The notes under the pieces were generated by a model. That model was given only the letters and a program-made list of their open reading frames with translations, made no database searches and had not been told where the DNA came from. 64,000 bases of DNA from Burkholderiales bacterium. GTDB taxonomy: Bacteria; Pseudomonadota; Gammaproteobacteria; Burkholderiales; Burkholderiaceae_F. The number at the start of each line of letters is the position of its first letter. Within the stretch, counting starts at the first letter, position 1. Shown in pieces: positions 31,123 through 39,730 of the stretch. The DNA lies in the NCBI GenBank assembly GCA_020248865.1, contig JADCGS010000005.1:62001-126000 (forward strand). The letters are read 5' to 3'. Made by a program: the position numbers and the translations under genes.

Positions 31123-31893
31123 ATGGTCAATCTGGCGGGCGCCGGACAGCGCCTGAAGGACAAGGTCAGCATCGTCACGGGCGGCGCGCAGGGCATCGGC
31201 CTGGCCACGGTGCGCAAGTTTGCGCTCGAGGGCGCCATCGTCGCCGTGGCCGATCTGAAGGCCGGGGCGGTCGACGGCGCGGTGGCCGCCATGCGGAAGG
31301 AGATCGCCGGGGCGCGCGTCGAAGGGCACGTGGTCGACGTGACGCAGCGCGGCCAGATCGATGCCATGGTGGCGCAGTTGAAGGCACGCCACGGCCGCAT
31401 CGACGTGCTCGTCAACAATGCCGGCATCACGCTCGATGCGCGGCTGCAGAAGATGACCGAGGCGCAGTTCGACCAGGTCATCGCCGTCAACCTGAAGGGC
31501 ACCTACAACTGCGCGCAGGCGGTGGTCGACACCATGGTCGAGCAGGGTGCCGGCGTGATCCTCAATGCCTCCAGCGTGGTCGGCATCTACGGCAACTTCG
31601 GGCAGAGCAACTATGCCGCCAGCAAGTTCGGCGTGATCGGTCTGGCCAAGACCTGGGCGCGCGAGCTGGGCCCCAAGGGCATCCGCGCCAACGCGGTCTG
31701 TCCGGGCTTCATCGCCACGCCGATCCTGCACACCATCCCGGACAAGGTGATGGCGCAGATGGTCGACCGCGTGCCGCTCAGGCGCCTCGGCCAACCGGAA
31801 GAGGTCGCCAACCTGTATGCCTTCCTCGCCTCCGACGAGGCCAGCTACATCAATGGCGCGGTGATCGAGGTCGCCGGCGGCCTCACGGTATGA
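31123..31893 (+). CDS. Short-chain dehydrogenase, 3-oxoacyl-ACP reductase-like
   Basis: A 256-residue classical SDR. The NADPH-binding [10 protein letters not shown] is near residues 24-33, [12 protein letters not shown] supplies the NAG motif, [22 protein letters not shown] provides the Ser, Tyr and Lys catalytic set, and [10 protein letters not shown] follows. Closest in general appearance to FabG/PhaB beta-ketoacyl reductases, but substrate cannot be fixed. The four-base overlap with the YbaK gene indicates translational coupling, though the pairing gives no clear functional clue. Confidence 0.85.
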   Translation: MVNLAGAGQRLKDKVSIVTGGAQGIGLATVRKFALEGAIVAVADLKAGAVDGAVAAMRKEIAGARVEGHVVDVTQRGQIDAMVAQLKARHGRIDVLVNNAGITLDARLQKMTEAQFDQVIAVNLKGTYNCAQAVVDTMVEQGAGVILNASSVVGIYGNFGQSNYAASKFGVIGLAKTWARELGPKGIRANAVCPGFIATPILHTIPDKVMAQMVDRVPLRRLGQPEEVANLYAFLASDEASYINGAVIEVAGGLTV

Positions 31894-32381
31894 GCGCAGC
31901 CGACGGTTCGCTGCTCCCGGCTTCTGCGCAGCGGGTGCAGGCGGCGCTGCTGGCCGCCGGCGTGGCCGCGCGGGTCATCGAGCTGGCGGTGGCGGCGCGC
32001 ACCGCCCAGCAGGCGGCCGATGCACTCGGCATCGCGGTCGGGCAGATCGCCAAATCGCTGATCTTTCGCGCCGCCCCCAGCGGCCGCGCGGTGCTGGTCA
32101 TCGCCGCCGGCGACCGGCGCGTCGACGAGGCGCGCTTGGCCGCCGCGCTTGGGGAGTCGATCGAGCGCGCCACGCCGGAGTTCGTGCGCGAGCACGCCGG
32201 ATTTGCAATCGGCGGGGTGGCGCCCGTGGCCCACGCCCGGCCGATGCGCACGTTTGTCGATGCCTCGCTGCGGCGCTTCGCGGTCGTTTGGGCCGCGGGA
32301 GGCACGCCGCACTGCGTCTTTCCCATCACGCCGGGCGAGTTGCTGCGCGTCAGCAGCGGCACCGAGCTGGCTGTCGACTGA
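31890..32381 (+). CDS. YbaK/ProX-type aminoacyl-tRNA deacylase
   Basis: A 163-residue single-domain protein of the YbaK/INS superfamily. Features are [21 protein letters not shown] with the conserved lysine, [22 protein letters not shown], and [26 protein letters not shown] with the GxxP loop. These proteins clear mischarged aminoacyl-tRNA (for example Cys- or Ala-tRNA-Pro); specificity cannot be read here. Notably proS in this window already carries an editing insert of the same fold. Confidence 0.88.
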   Translation: MSAADGSLLPASAQRVQAALLAAGVAARVIELAVAARTAQQAADALGIAVGQIAKSLIFRAAPSGRAVLVIAAGDRRVDEARLAAALGESIERATPEFVREHAGFAIGGVAPVAHARPMRTFVDASLRRFAVVWAAGGTPHCVFPITPGELLRVSSGTELAVD

Positions 32382-32386
32382 GAGCC

Positions 32387-32983
32387 ATGGACGGAACCTT
32401 CGTCTCGGCGGTCCTGCTGCTGCTGCTGGTCTGCGACCCGTTCGGCAACATTCCGATCTTCATCGCCGCCCTGCGCGATGTGCCGCGCGAGCGGCGCCGC
32501 ATGATCATCCTGCGCGAGTGCGTGATCGCCTGCGCCGTGCTGACGCTGTTTGCCTTCGTCGGCCAGCCATTTCTGCGGCTGCTCGGCCTGTCGGAGGTCA
32601 GCCTGCAGATTGGCGGCGCCGTGGTGCTGATGCTGGTGGCCATCCGCATGGTGTTTCCCACCAAGGAGGGCGTGTACGGCACGTCGCCCGGCGGCGAGCC
32701 CTTCATCGTGCCGCTGGCCGTGCCGGCGCTGGCCGGCCCGTCGGCCCTGGCCACCGTCTTGCTGCTGGTGTCGCGCAGCCCGGCGCAGTCGCTGGAGTGG
32801 GTGCTGGCGATCGCCGTGGTGATGGCGATCTGCGCCCTGGTGCTCGCCTTTGCCGAGCAACTGCAGCACTGGCTCGGCGAGCGCGTGACGGTCGCCTTCG
32901 AGCGGCTGATGGGGCTGGTGCTGGCGGCCATCGCGGTCGAGCTGATGTTGCGCGGCATCCGCACCTTCGCCGCCACGCTTTAG
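32387..32983 (+). CDS. MarC family integral membrane protein
   Basis: A 198-residue protein with about six membrane helices, beginning MDGTFVSAVLLLLLVCDPFGNIPIF, with the hallmark CDPFGNIP, then GVYGTSPGGEPFIVPLAVPALAGPSALAT and a late RLMGLVLAAIAVELMLRGI. The family is widespread; a multidrug-resistance role once proposed for MarC has been disputed, and no transport substrate is established. An earlier in-frame ATG at 32288 lies within the preceding gene and gives non-membrane sequence, so the ATG at 32387 is used. Confidence 0.9.
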   Translation: MDGTFVSAVLLLLLVCDPFGNIPIFIAALRDVPRERRRMIILRECVIACAVLTLFAFVGQPFLRLLGLSEVSLQIGGAVVLMLVAIRMVFPTKEGVYGTSPGGEPFIVPLAVPALAGPSALATVLLLVSRSPAQSLEWVLAIAVVMAICALVLAFAEQLQHWLGERVTVAFERLMGLVLAAIAVELMLRGIRTFAATL

Positions 32984-33011
32984 CCGGCGTGCCGGTCGGT
33001 ATGCTCGCCCG

Positions 33012-35069
33012 ATGCATCTCCTGTTCGAAGAAGACGGATCCTTCAAGGCCGGCACCGTGCTGTCGGGCACCGACAACGCGTTCCAGGTCGAGCTGCCCAG
33101 CGGCAAGCGCACCAAGGTCAAGGCCTCGCACGTGGTGCTGCGCTTCGAGCAGCCGCCGCCCGGCCAGCTGATCAAGGACGCGCAGGCAGGCGCCGAGGAC
33201 ATCGACCTCGACTTCCTCTGGGAGTGCGCGCCGCAGGACGAGTTCGGCTTCGAGGAACTGGCGCGCGAGTACCACGGTGCGGCCGCCTCGCCGGTGCAGG
33301 CGGCCAGCGTGCTGCTGCGACTGCACGGCGCGCCGGTGTACTTCCACCGCAAGGGGCGTGGCCGCTTCCGGCCGGCGCCGGCCGAGATCCTCAGGCAGGC
33401 ACTGGCCGCAGTCGAGCGCAAGCGGCAGCAGGAGCTGGCGCGTCAGCAGCTCGTTGACGAGCTGAAGGCCGGGCGCCTGCCCGCCGCCATCGCGGCGGCC
33501 GGAGTGCATCTGCTGGCGCGGCCGGACAAGCAGAGCATCGAGTACAAGGCGGTCGAGCAGGCTGCCGCCGAGCTGCAGGTCAACATGCTGGCGCTGCTGC
33601 TGACCCGTGGCGCGATCGCATCGCCCTACCGCTGGCACCTCGGGCAGTTCCTGGCCACCACCTTCCCGCGCGGCACCGGCTTTGCGGCCGACCTGCCCGC
33701 GCCAGCTTTGCCGCCGGACCTGCCGGTGGCGGATGTCGCCGCCTTCTCGATCGACGACTCGGCCACCACCGAGATCGATGATGCGTTCTCGGTCGTGCCG
33801 CAGGGGCAGGGCTGGCGCGTCGGCATCCACATCGCCGCGCCGGCCGTGGCCATCGTGCGCGGCGACGTGCTCGACGCCGTGGCGCGTGCGCGCATGTCCA
33901 CCGTGTACGCGCCCGGGCTCAAATTCACGATGCTGCCCGCGGCGTGGGTCGATGCCTTCTCGCTCAACGAAGGCCGCGCCGTGCCGGTGGTGTCGCTGTA
34001 CGTGGACATCGACGGCCAGTTCGACATCACGGGCACCCGCACCGAGGTCGAGACGGTGCACATCGCCGCCAACCTTCGTCACGACCGGCTCGGCGAGGTG
34101 GTCACCGCCGATGCCATGGAGACCGGGCAGGTCGATGCGCCGTTCGGGGCGGAACTGGCGCTGCTGTGGCGTTTCGCCCGGGCGCTGCTGGCGCGGCGCG
34201 AGGCGGTGCGCGGCCGGCCCGAGCCGCTGGGCCGCGTCGACTACGGTTTCGAGCTCGACTTCGCGGGCGCCGAGCCCGACGAGCGCGCGCACGTCAACAT
34301 CAAGCCGCGCCCGCGCGGCGCGCCGCTCGACCTCATCGTGGCCGAACTGATGATCCTGGCCAACAGCCACTGGGGTGGCTGGCTCAAGCAGCGGCGCGTG
34401 GCCGGCGTGTACCGCTCGCAGCGCCGTGTGATGGGTGTGAGCCGTGTGAAGATGAGCACCACGCCGGGGCCGCATGAGGGAATCGGCGTCGATCACTACG
34501 CCTGGTCGAGCTCGCCGCTGCGCCGCTACGTCGACCTGGTCAACCAGCGGCAGATCGTGGCGGCGGCGCGCGGCCAGGAGCCGCCGCACGCAGCCGGCGA
34601 CGCGGACCTGTTCGCGATCGTCTCTGGCTTCGATGCCGCCTACACCCACTATGCCGAGTTCCAGGAGCGGCTCGAGCGTTACTGGTGCCTGCGTTGGCTG
34701 CGGCAGGAAGGCGTGCGGCGGATCGGCGCCACGGTGGTCAAGGGCGATCTGCTGCGCTTCGACGGCCTGCCGCTGTTGTCGCGCGTGCCCGGCCTGCCGG
34801 AGCTGCCGCGCGGCCAGCGGCTCGAAGTCGACCTGCTCGAGCTCGACGAAGTGAGTCTGTCGATCGAGGCGCGACTGCATCAGTTGCTCGATCGGCAGGC
34901 CGACGTCGGCGAGGAGGAGGCCGAGGACGACGCAGCCGAGGCCGCCGCCGGGGCGGCGGCCCAGGGGCTCGAGCCGGCGATCGCTCCGGAAGGCGAGACT
35001 GCATCGCCACAATCGGCCGCTACGGCGGGCGGCGCGGCGCACGACCCGTCGAACCCGCAGCCGGATTAG
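33012..35069 (+). CDS. RNase II/R family 3'-5' exoribonuclease
   Basis: A 685-residue RNB-domain exonuclease. The catalytic motif AFSIDDSATTEIDDAFSVV supplies the metal-binding aspartates (one canonical Asp is Glu, a variant also known in other RNB groups). VHIAANLRHD, GVYRSQRRVMGVSRVKMST and HYAWSSSPLRRYVDLVNQRQ are further RNB signatures. The N-terminus (LSGTDNAFQVELPSGKRTKVKASHVVLRF) is a small beta domain rather than the usual cold-shock pair, and the C-terminus is acidic (QADVGEEEAEDDAAE). It degrades single-stranded RNA in cytoplasmic turnover. A 17-bp hairpin encloses its stop codon. Confidence 0.9.
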   Translation: MHLLFEEDGSFKAGTVLSGTDNAFQVELPSGKRTKVKASHVVLRFEQPPPGQLIKDAQAGAEDIDLDFLWECAPQDEFGFEELAREYHGAAASPVQAASVLLRLHGAPVYFHRKGRGRFRPAPAEILRQALAAVERKRQQELARQQLVDELKAGRLPAAIAAAGVHLLARPDKQSIEYKAVEQAAAELQVNMLALLLTRGAIASPYRWHLGQFLATTFPRGTGFAADLPAPALPPDLPVADVAAFSIDDSATTEIDDAFSVVPQGQGWRVGIHIAAPAVAIVRGDVLDAVARARMSTVYAPGLKFTMLPAAWVDAFSLNEGRAVPVVSLYVDIDGQFDITGTRTEVETVHIAANLRHDRLGEVVTADAMETGQVDAPFGAELALLWRFARALLARREAVRGRPEPLGRVDYGFELDFAGAEPDERAHVNIKPRPRGAPLDLIVAELMILANSHWGGWLKQRRVAGVYRSQRRVMGVSRVKMSTTPGPHEGIGVDHYAWSSSPLRRYVDLVNQRQIVAAARGQEPPHAAGDADLFAIVSGFDAAYTHYAEFQERLERYWCLRWLRQEGVRRIGATVVKGDLLRFDGLPLLSRVPGLPELPRGQRLEVDLLELDEVSLSIEARLHQLLDRQADVGEEEAEDDAAEAAAGAAAQGLEPAIAPEGETASPQSAATAGGAAHDPSNPQPD

Positions 35070-35087
35070 ACCGGCTGCGGGTTCGAC
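35048..35087 (+). terminator. 17-bp perfect hairpin enclosing the exoribonuclease stop codon
   Basis: GTCGAACCCGCAGCCGG (35048-35064) is followed by ATTAGA and its exact complement (35071-35087). The loop holds the TAG stop codon. No T-run follows, so it is terminator-like rather than a canonical intrinsic terminator. Confidence 0.65.
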
Positions 35088-35096
35088 CTCGCTGGC

Positions 35097-35102
35097 TACA
35101 AT
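35097..35102 (+). promoter_or_regulatory. Candidate -10 element for the TonB-like gene
   Basis: TACAAT in an otherwise GC-rich gap, 50 bases before the start of the TonB-like gene. No good -35 is seen. Confidence 0.35.
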
Positions 35103-35151
35103 CGTTTCGAGTGTTTCCTTTGGCGTCTCGCAGCCGGCGGGGTGCAGCCCG

Positions 35152-36006
35152 ATGTACAGCGTCAACAACGTTCTGTCCGACAAGGTGCTGCTGACGGCGT
35201 TTGCCGTCTCGCTGCTGCTGCACGCCGGCGTGCTGGCGATCCGCTTCGTGGACCCCGAGTTCCTGCGCGTGCGCTCGACCGATCCGTCGCTGGAGATCAT
35301 TCTCGTCAATGCCAAGAGTCCGGCGCGGCCCTCCGCCGCCGAGGCGCTGGCGCAGGCCAACCTCGATGGCGGCGGTGCCAACGACACGGGGCGGCGAAGC
35401 TCGCCGCTGCCCGACGCCTTCCAGATGCGCGACGGCGACACGGTGGAGACCGCGCGCCGCATGGTCGAGCGGCTTGAGGAAGAGCAAAGAAATCTGCTCG
35501 CACAGGTCAAGCCGGGTGAGCTGCTGCAACCGCAGCCGGTCAAGGAGCTGCAGTCGGAACGGCTGCAGGCGGGCGCCAGCGATGCCAATCGCGAGTTGCT
35601 GGCGCGCATGCAGGCCGAGATCGCACGGCAGATCTCGGATTACCAGAGGCGCCCGCGCAAGCACCACTTCATGCCGAGCACTAGCGAGTACCGCTATGCC
35701 CGCTACGTGGAAGACTGGCGCGCCCGCGTCGAGAAGATCGGCAACGACAACTATCCGGACGAAGCGCGCGGCAAGCACTATGGAACCCTGCGCATGACGG
35801 TGGCCATCCGGAAGGACGGCAGCGTCGTCGACACCATCATCGAGCAGTCGTCCGGCTCAGCCCTGCTTGACCGCGCTGCCCGGCGTATCGTCAAGCTCGC
35901 CGCGCCTTATCCGCCTTTTCCGCCCGACATTGCGCGTGACACTGATATCCTGGAGATCACACGCACCTGGATCTTCACCAACGACCAGCTTGCCACGAAG
36001 AGATAG
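35152..36006 (+). CDS. TonB C-terminal-domain protein (energy transducer-like)
   Basis: A 284-residue protein with an N-terminal membrane anchor (LLTAFAVSLLLHAGVLAIRF, residues 13-33), a helical, charged middle (RMVERLEEEQRNLLAQVK) and a C-terminal TonB fold: YARYVEDWRARVEKIGNDNYP, GTLRMTVAIRKDGSVVDTIIEQSSGSALLDRAA and FPPDI. TonB-family proteins transmit proton-motive force to outer-membrane receptors, but single-copy homologues without exbBD nearby, as here, may act otherwise. It lies just ahead of aroE, an adjacency I recall from related genomes. Confidence 0.82.
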   Translation: MYSVNNVLSDKVLLTAFAVSLLLHAGVLAIRFVDPEFLRVRSTDPSLEIILVNAKSPARPSAAEALAQANLDGGGANDTGRRSSPLPDAFQMRDGDTVETARRMVERLEEEQRNLLAQVKPGELLQPQPVKELQSERLQAGASDANRELLARMQAEIARQISDYQRRPRKHHFMPSTSEYRYARYVEDWRARVEKIGNDNYPDEARGKHYGTLRMTVAIRKDGSVVDTIIEQSSGSALLDRAARRIVKLAAPYPPFPPDIARDTDILEITRTWIFTNDQLATKR

Positions 36007-36018
36007 GATTGCCTCACC

Positions 36019-36906
36019 ATGACCCGCAGCAGCCGCTCATCCAGCGCAGTCGCCGCGGCGCCGACCGTCGCGCGCTATGCCGTCGTCGGCAACCCGATCC
36101 AGCACAGCTTGTCGCCGCAGATCCACGCGCTGTTCGCCGACAAGTGCCGCCAGCAGATGACTTACGAGAAGCTGCTGGCACCGCTCGATGGCTTCGAGGA
36201 GTTTGCTCTCAGCCTGCGCGATGTGGGCTATGCAGGGCTCAATGTCACCATCCCGTTCAAGCTCGATGCGGCCAAGCTGGCCGACGAGCTCGCGCCGCGT
36301 GCCCGGCTAGCCGGCGCGGTCAACACGCTGAAGTTCGACGGCGACACCATTTTCGGCGACAACACCGACGGTATCGGCTTCGTGCGTGACGTGCAGGGCC
36401 GCCTGAAGTTTGCGCTGCAGGACGCCGCGGTGCTGATTCTCGGCGCCGGTGGCGGCGTGCGCGGACTGATCGGCGCCCTGCTGGAGGAGAAGCCGCGGGG
36501 GATCGCGGTGGCCAACCGCACCCACGGCCGCGCCCAGGAGCTGGCCGACGAGTTCGGCGTGGAAGCGCTGACCTTCGACGAGGTGCCGGCCGAGCACTTC
36601 GACTTGGTGATCAACGGCACTCCCACCGGGCTGCATGCGCAGGCGCCGAACATCGACCCAGAGACCTTCGACGACTGTACGCTTGCCTACGACCTCGTCT
36701 ACGACGCTCACCCCACGCCCTTCATGGAACTGGCCCGCCGCGGCGGTGCCAAGGTAGTGAGCGACGGCCTTGGCATGCTGATCGAGCAGGCCGCCGAGGC
36801 CTTTCTCGTGTGGCGCGGCGTGCGTCCCGAGACCCTCGCCGTGTACCGCGAGTTGCGGCACCGCCTCGACGCCATGGTGCCCGCCGCCGCCGTCGCAGGG
36901 CGATGA
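36019..36906 (+). CDS. aroE: Shikimate dehydrogenase
   Basis: A 295-residue NADP enzyme reducing 3-dehydroshikimate to shikimate. The N-terminal substrate domain shows YAVVGNPIQHSLSPQIH with the SxS binding motif, LNVTIPFKLDAAKLAD with the catalytic lysine, and GAVNTLKFDG and GDNTDGIGFV with the catalytic aspartate. The nucleotide domain has LILGAGGGVRGLIGALL and VANRTHGRAQEL (NRT, specific for NADP). The first ~18 residues are variable. The stop overlaps the mtgA start. Confidence 0.95.
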   Translation: MTRSSRSSSAVAAAPTVARYAVVGNPIQHSLSPQIHALFADKCRQQMTYEKLLAPLDGFEEFALSLRDVGYAGLNVTIPFKLDAAKLADELAPRARLAGAVNTLKFDGDTIFGDNTDGIGFVRDVQGRLKFALQDAAVLILGAGGGVRGLIGALLEEKPRGIAVANRTHGRAQELADEFGVEALTFDEVPAEHFDLVINGTPTGLHAQAPNIDPETFDDCTLAYDLVYDAHPTPFMELARRGGAKVVSDGLGMLIEQAAEAFLVWRGVRPETLAVYRELRHRLDAMVPAAAVAGR

Positions 36907-37607
36907 CCCGCCTGCGCCGCGCCGGCCGCTGGCTGCTGCGGCTGGCGGCCCTGGCGCTGGCGCTTCTGCTGGCGCTGCAACTGTGGTATCTCGGATGGGT
37001 GGCGCTGTGGCGCTGGCAAGACCCCGCCGAAACCGCCTTCATGGAGCGCGAGCGGGCTCGCCTGCAGGCCCGGGACGAGCGTGCCCAGTTGCGCCATCGG
37101 TGGCAGCCCTATGAGCACATCAGCGTGCACCTGAAGCGCGCGGTGGTCGCGGCCGAGGATGCGCGCTTTCTGGAGCACGAAGGAGTGGACTGGGAGGCAC
37201 TGCAAAGGGCTTTCGAGACCAACCTGAAGCGCGGCCGGCCGGCGCGTGGCGGCAGCACGATCTCGCAGCAACTGGCCAAGAACCTGTTCCTGTCGAGCGA
37301 GCGCAGCTACGTGCGCAAGGCGCAGGAGCTGGCGATCACCTGGATGATCGAGGCGCTGTGGGACAAGCGGCGCATCCTCGAGGTCTACCTGAACGTCGTC
37401 GAGTGGGGCGAGGGCGTGTTCGGCGCCGAGGCGGCCGCACGCCACTACTTCGGCCTCGGCGCGCGCGAGCTGGGCCCGGAGGCGGCGGCGCGACTGGCCT
37501 CCTTCCTGCCCAGTCCGAAGCGCTACGGGCGCCTGCGCAGCAGCCCCTACCTGGACGCGCGCACCGCCGCCATCCTGCGCTACATGCCCGGCACGCAGGT
37601 GCCCTAG
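36903..37607 (+). CDS. mtgA: Monofunctional biosynthetic peptidoglycan transglycosylase
   Basis: A 234-residue GT51 enzyme polymerising lipid II into glycan strands. An N-terminal anchor (LLRLAALALALLLALQLWYLGWVALW) is followed by VVAAEDARFLEHEGVDWEALQ with the catalytic glutamate, RGGSTISQQLAKNLFLSSERS, RKAQELAITWMIEALWDKRRILEVYLN and GVFGAEAAARHYFG. The ATG inside the aroE stop is used; an upstream ATG at 36810 would read through aroE in another frame. Its TAG stop coincides with the left end of the repeat element that follows. Confidence 0.94.
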   Translation: MTRLRRAGRWLLRLAALALALLLALQLWYLGWVALWRWQDPAETAFMERERARLQARDERAQLRHRWQPYEHISVHLKRAVVAAEDARFLEHEGVDWEALQRAFETNLKRGRPARGGSTISQQLAKNLFLSSERSYVRKAQELAITWMIEALWDKRRILEVYLNVVEWGEGVFGAEAAARHYFGLGARELGPEAAARLASFLPSPKRYGRLRSSPYLDARTAAILRYMPGTQVP

Positions 37608-37855
37608 CCCGGATGTTTCACCAGGTCGCCCCCGTGCATCCACGATCTGCCTCCGTAAGCTGCGGCGGTACCCAGCACTTGGCCCAAGCCAATTTGGACG
37701 GCCGGGGCTACGCGGGTTTGCGCGGCGCCCGCGCGGCCACACTGCGCTCAAGTGCTCGCCGATGCCTACGGGCATCGGCTGCGCCCCTCTCGCGCAATCT
37801 GGCTCGCGCGGGCATCCACGCAAATCCCGCGTCCCTGATGAAACATCCGGGCTAG
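37604..37855 (+). mobile_element. Intact short element with 22-bp terminal inverted repeats (MITE-like)
   Basis: A 252-bp non-coding element. The left end CTAGCCCGGATGTTTCACCA (37604 on) and the right end (37834-37855) are inverted repeats with one mismatch in 22. CTAG occurs at both tips and may be a target duplication or part of the repeat. Internal blocks GGGGCTACGCGGGTT (37704-37718), TGCTCGCCGAT (37753-37763) and CTCGCGCAATCTGGCT (37789-37804) recur in the degraded copy at 10382-10713. No open frame for a transposase is present, so any movement would rely on an enzyme elsewhere. Confidence 0.75.
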
Positions 37856-37957
37856 CAATCCGGGCTACGTGGTGCTGCCGGCGCGCGGCGGGCTGCGTCG
37901 CGCGGCCCCGGTCACCGCGACCCATGCCGGACCCGGCCGGCGTCCGGTCGGCACGCC

Positions 37958-37963
37958 TAGAAT
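37958..37963 (+). promoter_or_regulatory. Candidate -10 element for mgtE
   Basis: TAGAAT lies only 10 bases before the chosen ATG of mgtE, which would place the transcript start within a few bases of the start codon. Confidence 0.35.
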
Positions 37964-37973
37964 CTTTGCGTCC

Positions 37974-39476
37974 ATGACCGAGCCGCTGCCGACCGCCGCC
38001 ACACCCGCCAGGCCGCCGCGCGACCCCGAGGAAGCGCAGCGCGCGCTGCTGCGCGTGCAGGCTCTGCTCGAACGGCAGCGGCGCGTGGAGTCGCTGGTGC
38101 AGCGCGAGCACGGCGCGCGCGATGACGCCAGGCCGGACGAGAAGAAGGCGCTGGTCGAGCAGCTGGTGCACAGGCAGCACCTGTCCGAGCTGAAGTCGAT
38201 CATCGACCGGCTCCACCCGGCCGACATCGCCTACATCCTCGAGGCCCTGCCGCGCGACGACCGCATGGTCGTGTGGGACAGCGTCAAGGCCGACTCCGAC
38301 GGCGCCATCCTGATCGAGGTGGGCGAAGGCGTGCGCGAGACGCTGATCGAAGCCATGGACCGCCCCGACCTGATCGCGGCGGTCAGCAAGCTCGACGCCG
38401 ATGAGATCGCCTCGATCGCCGACAGCCTGCCCGACGATGTGGTCGAGGAGGTACGGCAGTCGCTCACCGCCGAGGAGCGCGCGCAGCTGCGCGCGGCCAT
38501 GTCCTACCCTGAGGGCTCGGTCGGCGAGCGCATGGACTACGACATGGTCACGATCCGCGACGACGTGACGCTCGAAGTCGTGCTGCGCTACCTGCGCCGC
38601 TTCGAGGCGCTGCCCGACCACACCGACCAGGTGTTCGTGGTCGATCGCGACGAGGTGCTCAAGGGCGCGCTGCCGATCGACCAACTGCTGATCAACGAGC
38701 CCGAGACCGAGGTCGCGCGGCTGCTGCGCTCGGACATCTTGACGTTGGCGCCGCTGGACGACGTCGGCGAGGCGGCGCAGGCCTTTGAGCGCTACGACCT
38801 CGTTTCGGCGCCGGTCGTGGATGCGGCCGGGCGCCTGGTCGGCCGCCTGACGGTCGACGAGGTGGTCGACGTCATCCGCGAGCAAAGCGAGGAGCAGGCG
38901 CTGGCGCAAGCCGGCCTGCGCGAGGAAGAGGACCTGTTCGCCAGTGTGTGGAACTCGGCCAAGAACCGCTGGCTGTGGCTGGCGGTCAACCTGGGTACCG
39001 CCTTCTTCGCCTCGCGCGTGATCGGCGTGTTCGAAGGGACGATCGAGCAGGTGGTGGCGCTGGCCACGCTGATGACGGTGGTGATGGGCATCGCCGGCAA
39101 CTCCGGCAACCAGACGATGACCCTGGTGATCCGCTCGCTGGCGCTGGGCCAGGTGACCGCCGGCAACGTGCGCCGGCTGGTCCTGAAGGAACTGGCGATC
39201 GCTGCCCTCAACGGCGCAGTGTGGGGCGGTCTTGCGGGCGCGCTGGCATTCTGGATCTACCACGACTCGCCGCAGGGCTGGCTCATCGGCCTGACCATGG
39301 CGATCGCGATGGTGCTCAACATGCTGGTCGGCGCGCTGGTGGGCATCCTCGTGCCGCTGACGCTCGAACGCCTGGGCCGAGACCCGGCGATGGGCTCGTC
39401 GGTGCTGCTGACCTTCACCACCGACAGCATGGGCGTATTCATCTTCCTCGGCCTGGCGACGCTGTTCTTCCTCTGA
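37974..39476 (+). CDS. mgtE: Magnesium transporter MgtE
   Basis: A 500-residue transporter. The cytoplasmic N domain (about 60-185) has HRQHLSELKSIIDRLHPADIAYILEALPRDDR; two CBS domains follow (about 190-310), with RDDVTLEVVLRYLRRFEALPDHTDQVFVVDRD and VSAPVVDAAGRLVGRLTVDEVVDVI, then the plug helix and five membrane helices with the pore region GIAGNSGNQTMTLVIRSLALG. MgtE is a Mg2+-gated channel-like importer. The CBS and N domains sense cytoplasmic Mg2+. No ribosome-binding site precedes the ATG, consistent with the very short leader noted above. Confidence 0.94.
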   Translation: MTEPLPTAATPARPPRDPEEAQRALLRVQALLERQRRVESLVQREHGARDDARPDEKKALVEQLVHRQHLSELKSIIDRLHPADIAYILEALPRDDRMVVWDSVKADSDGAILIEVGEGVRETLIEAMDRPDLIAAVSKLDADEIASIADSLPDDVVEEVRQSLTAEERAQLRAAMSYPEGSVGERMDYDMVTIRDDVTLEVVLRYLRRFEALPDHTDQVFVVDRDEVLKGALPIDQLLINEPETEVARLLRSDILTLAPLDDVGEAAQAFERYDLVSAPVVDAAGRLVGRLTVDEVVDVIREQSEEQALAQAGLREEEDLFASVWNSAKNRWLWLAVNLGTAFFASRVIGVFEGTIEQVVALATLMTVVMGIAGNSGNQTMTLVIRSLALGQVTAGNVRRLVLKELAIAALNGAVWGGLAGALAFWIYHDSPQGWLIGLTMAIAMVLNMLVGALVGILVPLTLERLGRDPAMGSSVLLTFTTDSMGVFIFLGLATLFFL

Positions 39477-39502
39477 CGGCCGGCGCCGCCGCCCGTCGCC
39501 GG

Positions 39503-39721
39503 TCAGCGGATGCGCCGGATCGTGTACTCCTCCTGGATCGTGTCCTTGTAGACACTGGCCGGGCTGGAGGCTCCGAGGAAGCGGCGCGCGATCTCCTCGC
39601 CGACGGCGGTGTGCTGGATGATCGAGCCGGTGTCGAACTCGATCTCCAGGATGCGGTTGGAGCGGTCGTAGCCGGCGGACTTGATGCCGCCGCGGCGGAT
39701 CGGTTTGCGTTCGATGGGCAT
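39503..39721 (-). CDS. KTSC-domain small protein
   Basis: A 72-residue protein: GGIKSAGYDRSNRILEIEFDTGSIIQHTAV then FLGASSPASVYKDTIQEEYTIRRI. The YD...L.I.F..G core and SxxSVYKD...YTIRRI tail fit the KTSC family, named for Lys-Thr-Ser-Cys in a conserved position, although the exact Cys is not present here. KTSC domains are found alone or attached to RNA-modifying proteins; no function is established. It ends 27 bases after mgtE in the opposite orientation and starts nine bases after ubiD stops, so it may lie in the ubiD transcript. Confidence 0.65.
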   Translation of the reverse strand: MPIERKPIRRGGIKSAGYDRSNRILEIEFDTGSIIQHTAVGEEIARRFLGASSPASVYKDTIQEEYTIRRIR

Positions 39722-39730
39722 GGCGCTCGT

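Noticed and set aside
33752-33800. Asp to Glu change in the RNB catalytic motif (TEIDDA)
   Set aside because: The same TEIDD variant is known to me from other active RNB-family groups, so it is not evidence of inactivation.
32703-35609. 968-codon minus-strand open frame over marC and the exoribonuclease
   Set aside because: A shadow of GC-rich codons. The plus strand carries clear RNB and MarC motifs, the minus frame none.
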